DNA from: Eudorina sp. 2006-703-Eu-15 | Taxonomy: Eukaryota > Chlorophyta > Chlorophyceae > Chlamydomonadales > Volvocaceae | Length of the DNA stretch: 64,000 nt | Assembly: GCA_003117195.1 (NCBI GenBank) | Contig: BDSI01000037.1 | Coordinates: 986,076-1,050,075, forward strand | Direction: 5' to 3' | Shown here: piece after piece, positions 1-12,000 of the stretch | Position numbering within the stretch: position 1 is the stretch's first letter | How the letters are laid out: every line of letters starts with the position of its first letter | The notes under the pieces: generated by a model | The model's input: only the letters and a program-made list of their open reading frames with translations | Told to the model about the DNA's origin: nothing | Databases searched by the model: none | Translations under genes and position numbers: made by a program

Positions 1-3000
1 ATGCTCTTGGCCATGTTGTTGGTGTTGTTCCGGGCACCGGCGACGGAGGCGCTGGAGCCCGTGCCGCTGGCGGAGGGGCCGGCGCCGGGCGCGGCGGCGT
101 CGCCGGCGCCGGTGGCGCCGGTGGCGCCGGCGCCGTCCTGGGACTGGCCGCCCTGGCCGCTGCCTGTGCCGGTGCCTCCGGTGCCCAGGCCGTAGCCCGT
201 CGCGGAGCCTACGAGGGCGGCCAGGTCGGCGTCGAGGACCAGCGGCTCCAGGCCCTTGAGGAGCGGCAGCCCGGCGCCCTCGTGCAGCTCTCGGCACAGC
301 GGGGCGGCGGCGGCGGGGCGCACCAGCAGGGACTGCAAGAGCTCCAGGGTGGGCTCGTCCTGGGAGGGAGGAGGGCACGAGGGCGGCCGAGGGGGATTCA
401 CACTGAGAGGAGAATAGAAGTCGAGGGAAGGAGGTTTACGGGGTGGCAAACCGGAAGCAAGGGAGGAAGAGGGCTTCGCGGATTTGGATGGGGACGGGTG
501 ACTTTCTTAGCCCCCGTCCCCTGCCCATAGGAGGGGTCAGCCGTCTCCCGCACCCTGACAGCCTGACAGCCTGTCACCCTGGCAGCCTCGCACCTGCAGC
601 ATTCCATCCGTCAGCAGCAGTATGTGCAATCCCCGGGTGGAGCCCCTGCCCTTGTCCTTGTCCTGCGGCTCCAGCAGTAAGCTGCGGCCGCTACCGGTGC
701 CGGTGCCGCTGTTCGCGGCGACGCCGCCGAGGCCGCTCGCCGCCGACGGGATCTGCGGCACCAGCGCCACCGCGTCCGCTTCCCCTGGAGTTATGCTCTG
801 CAGGCCCGGCACCGAGAAGCCGCCCGCCGCCACCGCCATCGCTTGGGAATAGTGCCGTACAGCGTTCACGGCGGCCGCGGCGGCCGCGGTACTGCCGCCG
901 CCGCCGCCGCCGGGGGGCGGCTGCCCCGCCGGCTGCAGCACCTGCAGCAGCTGCTGCACCAGCATTTGCCGCACAGCGTACTCCTCCGGCAGCGCCGACG
1001 GCATGCCGCCGTTGCTCCGCGAGACGGACGGCCGCGAGACCCGGACGAGGTGCGCGCCCGTGGCCAGCGCCGCCAGGGCAGCGGTGTGCTCCAGCACCGT
1101 CGTGTTAGAGCCGACCATGACCACGTTGCCGCCGTTGAAGAACCCCGCGAACAGCGCCGTCGCCGCCGGCCGCACCATCTCCGCGTAGCCCCACTGCCCG
1201 GACGCATCCTCCAGCAGCGACAGGGACAGCGGCCCCATGTTGCAGCGGGGCAGAACCGGCGCCTCCGGCGCGGCGCCCAGCGCCGCCGCCGCCGCCGCGG
1301 CGGCGGCGGCGGCGGCGGGCGCCGGGATGGTGGCGGCGCCGCCGCCGCCTTGGCCACCCGTCGTCGTCGCCGCGGACGTCGTGGACGCCGCGGTGCCGGC
1401 TCGCACGTCGTCGACGCTGGCAGCTCTCTGAAGGCGCGACGGCGCCGAGGCGGTGCCGTCGCCGCCGCGGCCCCACTTGCCGCCTCCGCCGCCGCCGGCG
1501 ATGGCGCCGTCGCCGTACGCCTCCCGCATGTGTGCTGCCAGGAGTGACCGCACCAGGCGGAGCAGGGCCGGGTGGCCCAGCGGCCGCCGTACGATCCAAC
1601 CGGCGGCGCCGGGGTCCGGGCTGTACGAATCCGCCGCCGCCCAGGGCGCCGTCGACGTCACCAGCGGGCCGCCGCTGCTGGCAGAACGGAGCGCGCCGCC
1701 TCCGTCAACGGGCCAGAACGCCGCCTGGTCCTCCGCCACCTCCGCCGGGTCGTCGTACAGTGGCTGCAAGCCCACCAGCGCCCCGAGGAGCAGGTCGATC
1801 TCCCGCGGCGGGATCCTGCCCGCCAGGCTGACACGCAGGGATCGAAGGTCGGCGGCGCTGCGACTGGAGTAGTCCGCCCAGGCCGCGAGCACCTCCAACG
1901 CGTCGCCGCAGAGCGGCTTGCTCGGCGGCGTCGGCGACGGCGACGGCGACGGCGACGCGCCGGCTGCAGCCGCGGCAGCGTCGACACCGGCCGCCGGTGA
2001 CGAGACCGCCGAAGCCGCCGCCGCCGCCGCCGCCGCGGCCTGCACTTGCGCCTGCAGGTGCTGCTGCGCCAGCGCCACCGCGGGATGCGGCGGCGGCGGC
2101 GTGTCGAGCACCTGCCGCGCTGAAGCCACGGCGGCGTCCAACCGCCCCGACGCCAACGCTCCGAGGTGCTTGCCCATGGTCTGCAGCAGCAGCTTCGCCA
2201 GGGCCTCCCGGGCGCCGCAATCCGACAGGTGACCCATCACGGACCGGCCAATCTCGAACGCCAGGCGCTGCAGGACCTCACGCAGGCCCCACGACGATGA
2301 CCCACGGGTCGCCACGGCGGCGTTCGCGTCGCCCAGCGGATACACCCGCACGGCGCCGTTGGCGACGGCGACGGCGCCGCAGAGCCGCCGTACGACGCCG
2401 CTGATGGCGGCGGTGTCGAAGTGCCACAGCGCCGGCGTCACGCCGGCGTGGGTCAGCGCCGCCACGTTGCGCGTGACGCTCTCCAGCGTCGCCGCCAGCA
2501 CCGCCGCCGCCGCCGGCAGCGGCATCGACAGCGCCTCCGCCACGCCGCAGTGCGCCAGGTGCGCGAAGGTGTGCTGCGACAGCGCGAGCATGACCGCCGG
2601 GCGGCTGAAGATGGTGGTGAGGGTGGTGTTGCCGTGGGCGCGGTCGGGACCGTGGGTCGAGAAGTCCGCGGCGCAGCGGGCGGCTGCGTCGATGTGGATC
2701 TGGGTCAGGTGGCGCCGGAGGCGGCCGCCCACCTGCTCGGCGCCGCACAGCAAGCCGTGCGGGGTTGAGGTGGCGGTGAAGGAGGTGCCTCGGAGGGTGA
2801 GCCTGCGGGTGTTGTGGCAGCGAAGGCTATTACTCAGTAAAGCAGTAGGGGAGGAAGCCAGGGGGCAAGGGAACGAGGAGGCAAAGGAGGAGGAAGCACA
2901 GAAAGCAAGGGAACATGGAAGGAAAGGCAGTTGCAGAACGCACCGGCCCAGGGTAACCCCCCCACGCATACTGCATCCGCCTTCCGCACCTGAGCCCCGA

Positions 3001-6000
3001 AACCGGATCCCGTACGGCGTGCTCGTCCAGGACGTGCCGCAGCCACTCCAGCGCCGCCGACTTGATCTCCACCTCGCAGCCCGCCGCCGCGGCCCCCGCC
3101 GGCCCCGCCACCGACGCCGACGCCGCGTCGCCGCCGCCGGCGGCCTGCGCCGCCGCCGTCAGCTCCCCCGCGCGCCGCCCGTCGTAGTGCGCGCCCACCA
3201 CCGCCACACTCAGGTCCTCCACCACCACCACCAGCCGGTGCCCCGGCGTGGGCCGCAGCACGTCACCCGCCCCGGGTGCCAAGTGCCACAGCATCGTCGC
3301 CTGCAGCGCCGTCGGCGACATGGCCGCGCTGCCGGGCGCCACCACCACCACCGTGCGCATCTGCTGCATCTGCACCGTCGACAGCAGGTGGTGCACCAGC
3401 GTCCTGCGGCCGCTGCCCAGCGGGCCCACCACCACCGGGTGGCCCCCCGCCTGCAGCACCAGCTGCGCCGTGTACTGCAGCGCCTGCGTCGCGGCGCTGG
3501 GCACGAACAGCCCCAGCGTGCCCGCGCCGGACCGCATGTCGCGGTAGTAGTGGAACATCACGCCCGGCGTGTCGCCGCCGGCGGCGCCGGCGGCGCCGCC
3601 GCCGCCGTCGCCGCCGGCGCTGCTGCGCCGCTGCCCCGTGCTCAGCAGCGGCAGCGGCAGCGCGGGCACGATGCCGGGCCGGTCGGCGGGCAGGCTGTGC
3701 AGCGTCGCGACCCAGGGCACCCACACGCCGCGCTTGGGCGTCACCAGCCAGGCCGCCAGGGATCCGCCCAGCGGCAGCACCATGTGCAGCTCGGCGGCGG
3801 CGACGGCGTCGCGGATGGCGGTCTCGACCGCGGCGCGCTGGCCGGGACCCATCACCTGGCCCCCGAGCGACCAGTAGGCGGCGAACACAGCGCAACGGGC
3901 CAGCGCCAGCTCCAGGTCGGCGGGCTGCATGCAGCGCACCGTACAATGGAGGTTTCGGGGCAGGGGTTAAAGTGAGGGCGACAAGCCAAGACCAAGGGGG
4001 CCATGGGGCCAAGGGGCCAAGGGTAATATTCTTCGATGTGCGCACGGGGGAATATGCGGAGGCAGAGGCGCGTCGTCGTCGTCTCCTGTTCTTTCTGGAC
4101 CTACGCGGTGTACGCGCCACGCACCTGCTGCGTCCACATGGTCTCCGACGGCACGTCCAGGGAGCGCACCACCTCCGCGAACATCGCCGCCAGCCCCGCC
4201 ACCAGCGTCAGCCCCGTGGGCGGCCCGTTGTTGCCCCGCTCCGCCTCCCGCATGCGGCGCAGCACCAGCTCACAGCCCGCCGCGGAGGCGCCCAGCAGCG
4301 CCACCAGCCGCCGCAGGAAGCGGGGCGAGATCAGCGGGGCCTGCCCGACACCGCACGACATGATCAGGACGGCATGATCAGGGAGAAAAAACGGTGGGCA
4401 CACGGATGGACTAACGTTAGGCGCATGGTTCGCTGGCACCGGCAGGAGGTTCAGGGCGGGCAGCAGCCCACACCAGTGCGTCCTATCCGCGGCGGGCGCC
4501 GCCTCCCAGGGAGTGTCGTCCTTGCGCTGTGCGGTGACACCCCACAGCCCGACTCCAAGCTGACCGGCCCCACCCACCATGCCCTGCTGCTTCAGCACCG
4601 TCCGCACGCCCGTCAGCAGCGTCGCCTCCGCATCCCACACGCCCGTCGCCCCGCCGCCGCCGCCCACGTGCACCACCGGCAGCGCCGCCAGCAGCGCCGG
4701 CGACGCCGTCGCCACGTCCGACGTCTCCCACAGGTAGTGCACGCCGTGCGCCAGCTCCGCCACGGCGTCGCCGCCGCTGAGCACGAACGACGGGCTCAGC
4801 AGCGCCGTCGCCAGCCGGTCCGCCTTCGCCGTCCCCAGCGGCCCGTCAAACACGACCCACTTGGGCGACGTGCCCACCACCGCCGCCGAGCCGCTCTGCA
4901 CGCTGGCGCCCTCGGGCCGCCGCCGCAGCGCCCAATGCACCGTGCCGTTGACGCGGCGGAGCAGCCAGTCCGTCGGCGCGCGGCCGTCCGCGCCGACGGC
5001 CCCCAACGTGTCGGCCTTGCCGGGGCCCTCGCTGGAGCCCAGCTGCAGCCGCGGCGCCGCGAGGCCCTCGCTGTAGACGTGCAGGACCTCCCCGGGGGCG
5101 GCCAGGGCTTCCAGGCCGTGGGTGGCGGCCACGAGGGCCTTCCAGGCCGCGCTCTTGCCGCAGCCCGGCGCGCCCACGACGAGGACCGCGCGGTGGGACA
5201 GCAGCGCGTCGTAGATGGAGGCCGCGGCGGCGACCAGCAACGGCGCGTTGGCGTGCGCGAGCGGCGCGAGGTGCGGCTTCCAGGCGGGCTGCGGCGGCGG
5301 GAGGATGTCCGGCGGCGGCGTCGTGGAGGGGCGTGGGGAGGGCAGCGGGGCGCTGGGGTGTGCGGGCGCGGCGGAGGGCACGGCGGCGGAGGCGGCCGCT
5401 GCGGCGCCGCGTCGTCGGGGCGGGGACCCGCCCGCGTCGGCAGCGGCGACGCCGGCGCCGCGGGCCGCCGCGGCGGCGACACCGCCTTGCCGGGACGGCC
5501 GCGGCGCCGCGTCTGCCCAAGGCCCCGATACGCCCGCCGCCTCGCGCGCCGTCGCAATCAACCCGTGCAGCGCCTCCCGTACATTGAACGGCGGCGGCGC
5601 CGCCGGCACCGCCGCCCCCGACGAGCTGCCGTTCGCGCCCACGCCGCCGCCGCTGCTGTGATGGTACTGCTGTTGCTGCTGCTGCGGCTGCTGTGACATT
5701 GAGCCTGCGGGCTCTGGCGGCGGTGGCGTGCGCTGCGCAAACCCAATGACCTGATCCAGCAGCCGTGACAGCATGCCCAGGTCCTCCGGGTCCGCCGCTG
5801 GCAGCACCACCGCCCGCATCGCCGCATCCAAGGCGTCCAGCGCGCTGCCGCCCACCCGCGCACTCGCGGCGGCTGCCGCGGCAGTAACGGCCGCCTGGCC
5901 GTGCGCTGCAGATCCGGTGCCTCCGCCGCCTGCGGAACCGCCTCCGCCTCCGCCGGCACCCGCCGGCGACGCGCCCGCGGAGCTGCCCCCGAGCCCCTGC

Positions 6001-9000
6001 AGCCACTCCCGATGGATGTACACGAGGATCGAGCGGACGGTGACGGCATCCAGTGTCAGCTGCGGCGGCGACGCCAGCTGTACGACGGCGAGCCTGAACC
6101 AGCACGCCGCCGCGCGCGCCGCCTCGGCGGCGTCGCGCAGGCCGGCGCACCGCAGTCCCGCCTCCAGGGCGATTGCCACATCGGCCGAGTGCAGCGTCAC
6201 GGCGCGGCCGGCGCGGCGCGCCACCTCGCAAAGCTCGTGGGGGAAGGGGCCGCGCATGTGGCTCGCCTCCGTCAGGAACGCCGCTGCGGCGGCGGCGGCC
6301 CCGGCGGCGTCGCCGAAGGGCGCGGGCGCGTCATGCGTGACCGGCAGGTACGCCGCCAGCGGAAGCGCCAGGAACACGCCGGGCGTAGCCCGCGCTGCGC
6401 CGCTGGGCGAGCTGGCGGGGGCGGCGTTGCCGCCGGCCACCTCACGGCTGCCGCGAAGCGCCGCAGTCGGCGTCGGCCCCGCCGCCGCCGTGGTGCCCTG
6501 CCCGCCAGCGGCGTTGGCCTGGTTCCCGCCGCTGGCGGCGGCGGCACCGGCGCCAGCGCCGGCACCGGACGGCGCCGCCGACGCCGCCGATGCCGACGCG
6601 CCGCCGCTTGCCGGGCGTGGCTTCCGCCCATGACCCGACACGGATGCTGCAGCCCGGCCGCCGCCGCCGCCGCTGCCGCCCATCGCCCACGGCGACTGGA
6701 TCGTCTCGCCCGCGAGCTGGATCGTGGGCTGGCGGTGCGCCGCCGCGGCCAGCAGGGTCTGCAGCAGCTCGCTCAGCGCCGCAAGACCCGCCAGTCCCAG
6801 CAGCTCGGCGCCCTCCAGCGACACCCAGCCGTTCAGCTGCACGCCGGTGGCCAGGGCGCGCGCCATGGCGGCCGGGGAGGTGCACGAGTCCACGGCCACG
6901 TGGATGTGCAGGCGGCCCAGCAGGGAGCACAGCCCGCGCACGGCGCTGACGGGGCTGCACGCGCCGTCGGCTGGGGAAGGGGGCGGGGACAGGCGCGGGG
7001 AGAGGGCGGGGATAATGGGCTGGGCTGGGAGAGGGAGGGAGAGCTCGAGGCGCACGGGAGGATGTGGCGGATGGTGTAAACGGTCACGAAGGCGTGCAGG
7101 CACGAACCATGGACCACGAACACACGCCGCATCGCGCATTCGCGCTAAATCGCCTCCTAGTTGACCCTTGAGCAGACGCTGGCCGCCGCCCTGCCACACG
7201 CCCCATCCCATCTGCCTCTCTCCCCCCTACCCTCGGATTCGGATAAAGTCATTGAGACCGCAAGCTAAGCTCGGTCAAGATCCACCCACCGACCCACGCC
7301 CCGCCCCGAGAATGGAGCTTGATGGAGAGCCCGGTGCGTCTGCGTTGGATTTCCGGGCGGGCTTCTTCTCCCTTGTTCATCACTCCCGGGGGGGGACCGG
7401 GTTCACTCTCCTGGGTTCGTTTGTCCGTTTGTTGGTTTTCGGTTTTAACCCCCGGTGTCGCCCGCCCCGCCCCCGCCCCCAGGCCCAAGGCCCACCTCGG
7501 ACCAGCGACACCACCGGCGAGGCCTGCAGCGCGCTGACCGCCGCCAGCAGCGACGGCACCGCCATCGGCAGCACCAGCTCCACCGCGTCCTGTGCCGTAC
7601 CGTCGTACTCGAAGCCGTACTCGTGCCGCTGCGTGCCGAACGCCACCTCGACCGCGCCGCGCGCCGAGTCCCAGTAGTGCCGGACGTTGCGCTGCCAGTC
7701 GAACGAGTCCGGCCCCGTCACCTCCGCGCCGATCAGCTCCTCCACCACCTGCCGGTGGCAGATGCCCGCCGCCAGCAGGCGCTCGATGCCGCGGACCGTC
7801 TGGCGGGTGAACGACGGCGTGCCGGGCGCACCCACGCCGGTGGCAGCCGTGCTGACGTCCATGGCGCCCAGCAGCGGCGGCGTCAGGATCACGGAGCAGC
7901 GGCGCGGCCTCACGTACGGGGACGTGGAGGCGGGGCCGACCAGCGCGGCGCTTGGCTCGCCGGTGCTGAGCACAGCGTACGGTCCCGTCGTGTCGGGGCC
8001 GGCCGACGGAACGGCGGCTGCCGCCGCGGCCGCCGCGGCCGCCGTCGCGGCGGCGGCGGTCGCCGCCGTCGATGCCACCAGGAACGCCGGCATCCGCGGG
8101 GGTCCCGGGTGCTGCGCCGGCGCACTCGAGCTGGAGCGGGAGCTGGCGGCGCCGCCGCCGGCCAGCGACATGGACGGCGGCTCCATCATCTCATCGTCGT
8201 CGCTGCCGTACCCGTCGCCGCGCGCTGACGGTGCCGCCGCCGCCGCCGCCACGGCGGTGGCGCCCACGGCCGTCAGCGCCGCGCGTGCGGCGCGGCCCGG
8301 CAGGTCCTCGACTTGCCGACCCAGGCGGAAGTGCATCTGCGCGACCGCCCCGACACCGCCGCCGCCGCCGCCGCCGCCGGGCGCAGCGGTCGCCACCATC
8401 GCGCCGCGCAGCTGCCGCGCCATCGTCTCCAGCCGCAGCACCGACTGGTCGAGCAGGTTGCGCAGCGCGGCGCGCTCGCCCTGCGCGGTGCGCTCCAGTG
8501 TGGTCGTGACGGTCTGCGTCCACACCACCGCGTCCACCAGCATCACGCTCTGGCTGGGGAACGACGCCACCCACACGTCGGGCGACATGAAGCCGCACGC
8601 CGCCAGGCAGTCGCGCGTGTGGCCGGCGAGGGTGGCGCGCAGCTCGGCCTCCAGGGCCGGCAGCCACGTCTCCAGCCGCAGCGGCGGGCCGCCCGGCACG
8701 GGTGCGGCCAGCGGGTGGCGCAGGTTGCACACCTCGCCGTGGGAGCCTACGACGGCCACCACGCCGGCGGGCACGGGCGGCGCGTCCTGGCGGGGAAAGT
8801 AGATCGGGGCGGCACGGGGCGGCGCAGTACCGTCAGGAACTCAGAATCCCGGCTGCCACGTCACCAGACGTCCGTACAAGCTCCATACTGCCTTCTTACG
8901 ACGGCCAAGGCTTCGTGTAAGGGCATCCATGCATTGTCCATTCGTAACACCCGCGACAGACTTATCCATGTGGACGCCTCGGGGCCTGTGCCGCGCCTGC

Positions 9001-12000
9001 CGTTCCCTCCCTCTCTTTCTCCCTAGCCCACCGCCGCGTTCTGGGGCGCCGTATGGCCGCCCTTCGGGCCGCGCCCGACCAGACCTCCGGTTCACCCCCC
9101 CTGCCCCCGGACCCCCCCCCCGCCGCCGCACCTCGATCTGGTCGTGCAGCTGCAGGTGCAGCGCCGCCGCGCCGCCGTACAGCCCGTGCAGCAGCGCCGC
9201 CGGCAGCGCCTCCACCTCGTTGCCCACCGCCAGCGCCGCCATCAGCACCTCGTCCCCCACCAGCCACAGCCGCGGGTAGGCGTCCCGCAGCGCCGGCAGG
9301 ACCGCCTGGGCGCAGCTGCGGCGCATGGCGTCCAGCCCCGCCTGCAGCACCCGGCACTCCTGCGACGCGAGGACAATCACATCCGCAACAAGGAGGCAAT
9401 CACAAGCTCAGAATCACAATGTCACAATCACAATCGGTGCGGTTACGGTAGCCCCTCCTCCTCCCGGACTCTGTGTGCTGTGTAAGGCCCCCTCCCTAGC
9501 CCCCCTCACGGCAGCCAACTGTCCCACTCGGCACGATGTGCCTCCCACGATGTGCCTCTTGCGCCCCGCGCCTCCCACGATCTGCCTCCTACGATGCCTC
9601 CCACGATGTGCCTCCTGCGCCCGCGCCCGCGCCCCCACCTGCAGCGCCACCGCCGCCGCCGTGAGCGTGGGCTGCTCCATGGCCGCCATGTTGAGCTTGC
9701 GCCAGGCGGTGCCCAGCAGCTCCAGGGAGGTCACGGCCTCGGGGCAGCTCTCCGCCACGATGGGGTTGTGCAGCAGCTGGTTGAGGTAGGTCCACATGTC
9801 CAGGCAGGCGGCGGCGTCCTGGAAGCCGGGCGGACAGAAAGGGGGAGGGGTTGAGGAGGAGGCGGCGGCAAGGGCTCGGGGGGTTTCGGACGGGTTGGCG
9901 ACGGTACGCCAGCTTGTCAGGCAGTCCATTGTCAGGGCGTCCTCTGGGTACCACAGGGGTCGCGGGCGTCACGGGTCTCGTAACAGGATTCATAGGGATC
10001 AGGGGGGTCGGTTCAGGGGGTGACCGGGTTCAGGGGGGGCAGGCGGGTCATGCGGGGGTCTAGGGTCCATGAGGGAAGCAGAGCGTGTGGCCGTGCCCTT
10101 CCTAACAGGGGGGCAATGCAAGATGCCGTCGGGAGGCTATGCCGGCCGCGGGCCGTGGGAGCCCAGCGCGGTTGCCCGTGCGTGGTAGGTGGCACCTGCA
10201 GGCAGGCAGGCCCGCATCAAAGGGCGGAGCGACCAGCAGCGCAGGCCGAACGAGGTCGACGCGGCATCCGGGGCGCGGCATCCCCCCGTCCCCTACCTGC
10301 AGGCTGCGCTGGACGCCGCCCAGCAGCTGCTCCACGCGCTCGAACTCCCGCAGCACGCCGCAGAAGAACGGGCTGCGCTGCACGCCGCCCAGCTCCGCCA
10401 CCAGGGCCGTCACGGCGGCCAGCACCTCGGGCAGGTTGGTGGGCGTGAACGAGTTCCAGGTGCGCGCGGAGCTGTAGGTCAGCGGCAGCGCCTGCATGCG
10501 ATCCTGGATGGACCGCAGCCACGCCACCAGCTGCGCCTCGCCCTGCGCGACCTGCGTGATTCGCGCCACCAGCGCCCGCGTCGCCGCCGACTCGCTGCTC
10601 GCCGTCACCAGCTGCGCCAGCGACGTCCGCCCCGCCGCCGCCGCGATCTCCGCGTCGTCCTGCCGTACATGTGTCGGCATGACGGTGTACGGGTTCTGCA
10701 TCATGCGCAGCGGCGCGGCCAGGTCGGGGCTGCGCGGCGCGCTGCCCGGAACGCCGCCGCCGCCGCCGGCGGCCGCCGCCGCCGCCGCCGTCTGGTGCGC
10801 CGCCAGCCAGCCCAGCAGCGTGCGCAGGTGGCGGGGCTTGACGGCGGGGTGCACCAGCTGCTGCGCCATGGGCAGGATGTCCTGCCAGGACTTGACCAGC
10901 AGGCTGAGGTGCGCGCCGAGCTTCTGCTCCGCTGGCGTGACGGTGCGGGTGCTGGTCAGGTCGTCGTCGGTGTGCAGCGACTGCGGGAGGAGGGGAGGAG
11001 GAGGGGAAGGGTTTCCAGACGTCCCCAACGGAAAACGTACCGTGGGCGCGAGTAAAAGCACGTAATATTATTTTTCACGTTACATATGTTTTTACTATTT
11101 AAAATAAGATAAAATCTTTGCTTTAATAGAAAAAATAGCACAAAGGTAAAAAACAGAGAGTTTATTTACCGTAAACAGTGACAACTGCGCGAAGGGTCGG
11201 ACATGCTGGAACACACACTCAGGACCACGCAAGGGCCACCAGACACCACCCCTCCTCCACGCCGTGCGTTTCGCCGCGCTGGGCACCTGGGCTGGGCCGG
11301 CCGATGCCCAAACCAGCTCTGCCCACGCACCCATACACGTGCACCGAGAATATACCATACCAACGCACGTGGCTTCAATGCAACCAAACCTGGGCAGCAA
11401 CGAAGGTTAATAACCAAAAACGGACAAGCCATCCAAGTACAGCCACATAAGGCCGGGTCGGGCGAGTTCGTTGGCTAAAGCGCTAAACCCACAGGGCGCC
11501 CGCACCCGCACCCACGCACCGTTATCTTGGTGGCGTGCATCCGAATGCGCGCCACTTGTTCCTCCAGCTCCGCCGTCAGCCGCTCGCGCTCCTCGTCCGT
11601 GCACGGCGTCGCGTAGAGCTTGTCCAGGAAGCGCCGCCAGCCCGCCACCGCGTCCCACAGCCCGCGCCGCGCCGCCAGCACCGCGCGCGCCGCCGCCAGC
11701 TGCGTCTCCAGCGACGCCACCAGGCTGGTCGTGGAGGGGTGCGTCAGCAGCCGCGCCCAGCTGCTGTGCTGCTCCGCCGCCGCCGCCAGCGTGCGCAGCC
11801 CCTCGGTGAGGCCGTCCAGGTGCGCGGACACCGCCGCCGCGTCGGCGGTGGCGTCCGTGGACTGCCCGGTCCGCAGCTGCATCAGCAGCAGGTGCAGCGC
11901 GTTGCCCGACTCGATGAGCGACGTCTTCAGGTGGGTGACCATAAGCGCCGCCGCCGCCTGGAAGTAGTCCGCGGCGCCGCGCGCCTCGTCCATGTAGCGC

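Noticed and set aside
3276..5696. 806-codon plus-strand ORF
   Set aside because: It lies opposite secure dynein exons and crosses their introns; its Arg/Pro/Ala/Gly composition is what the complement of GC-rich codons gives.
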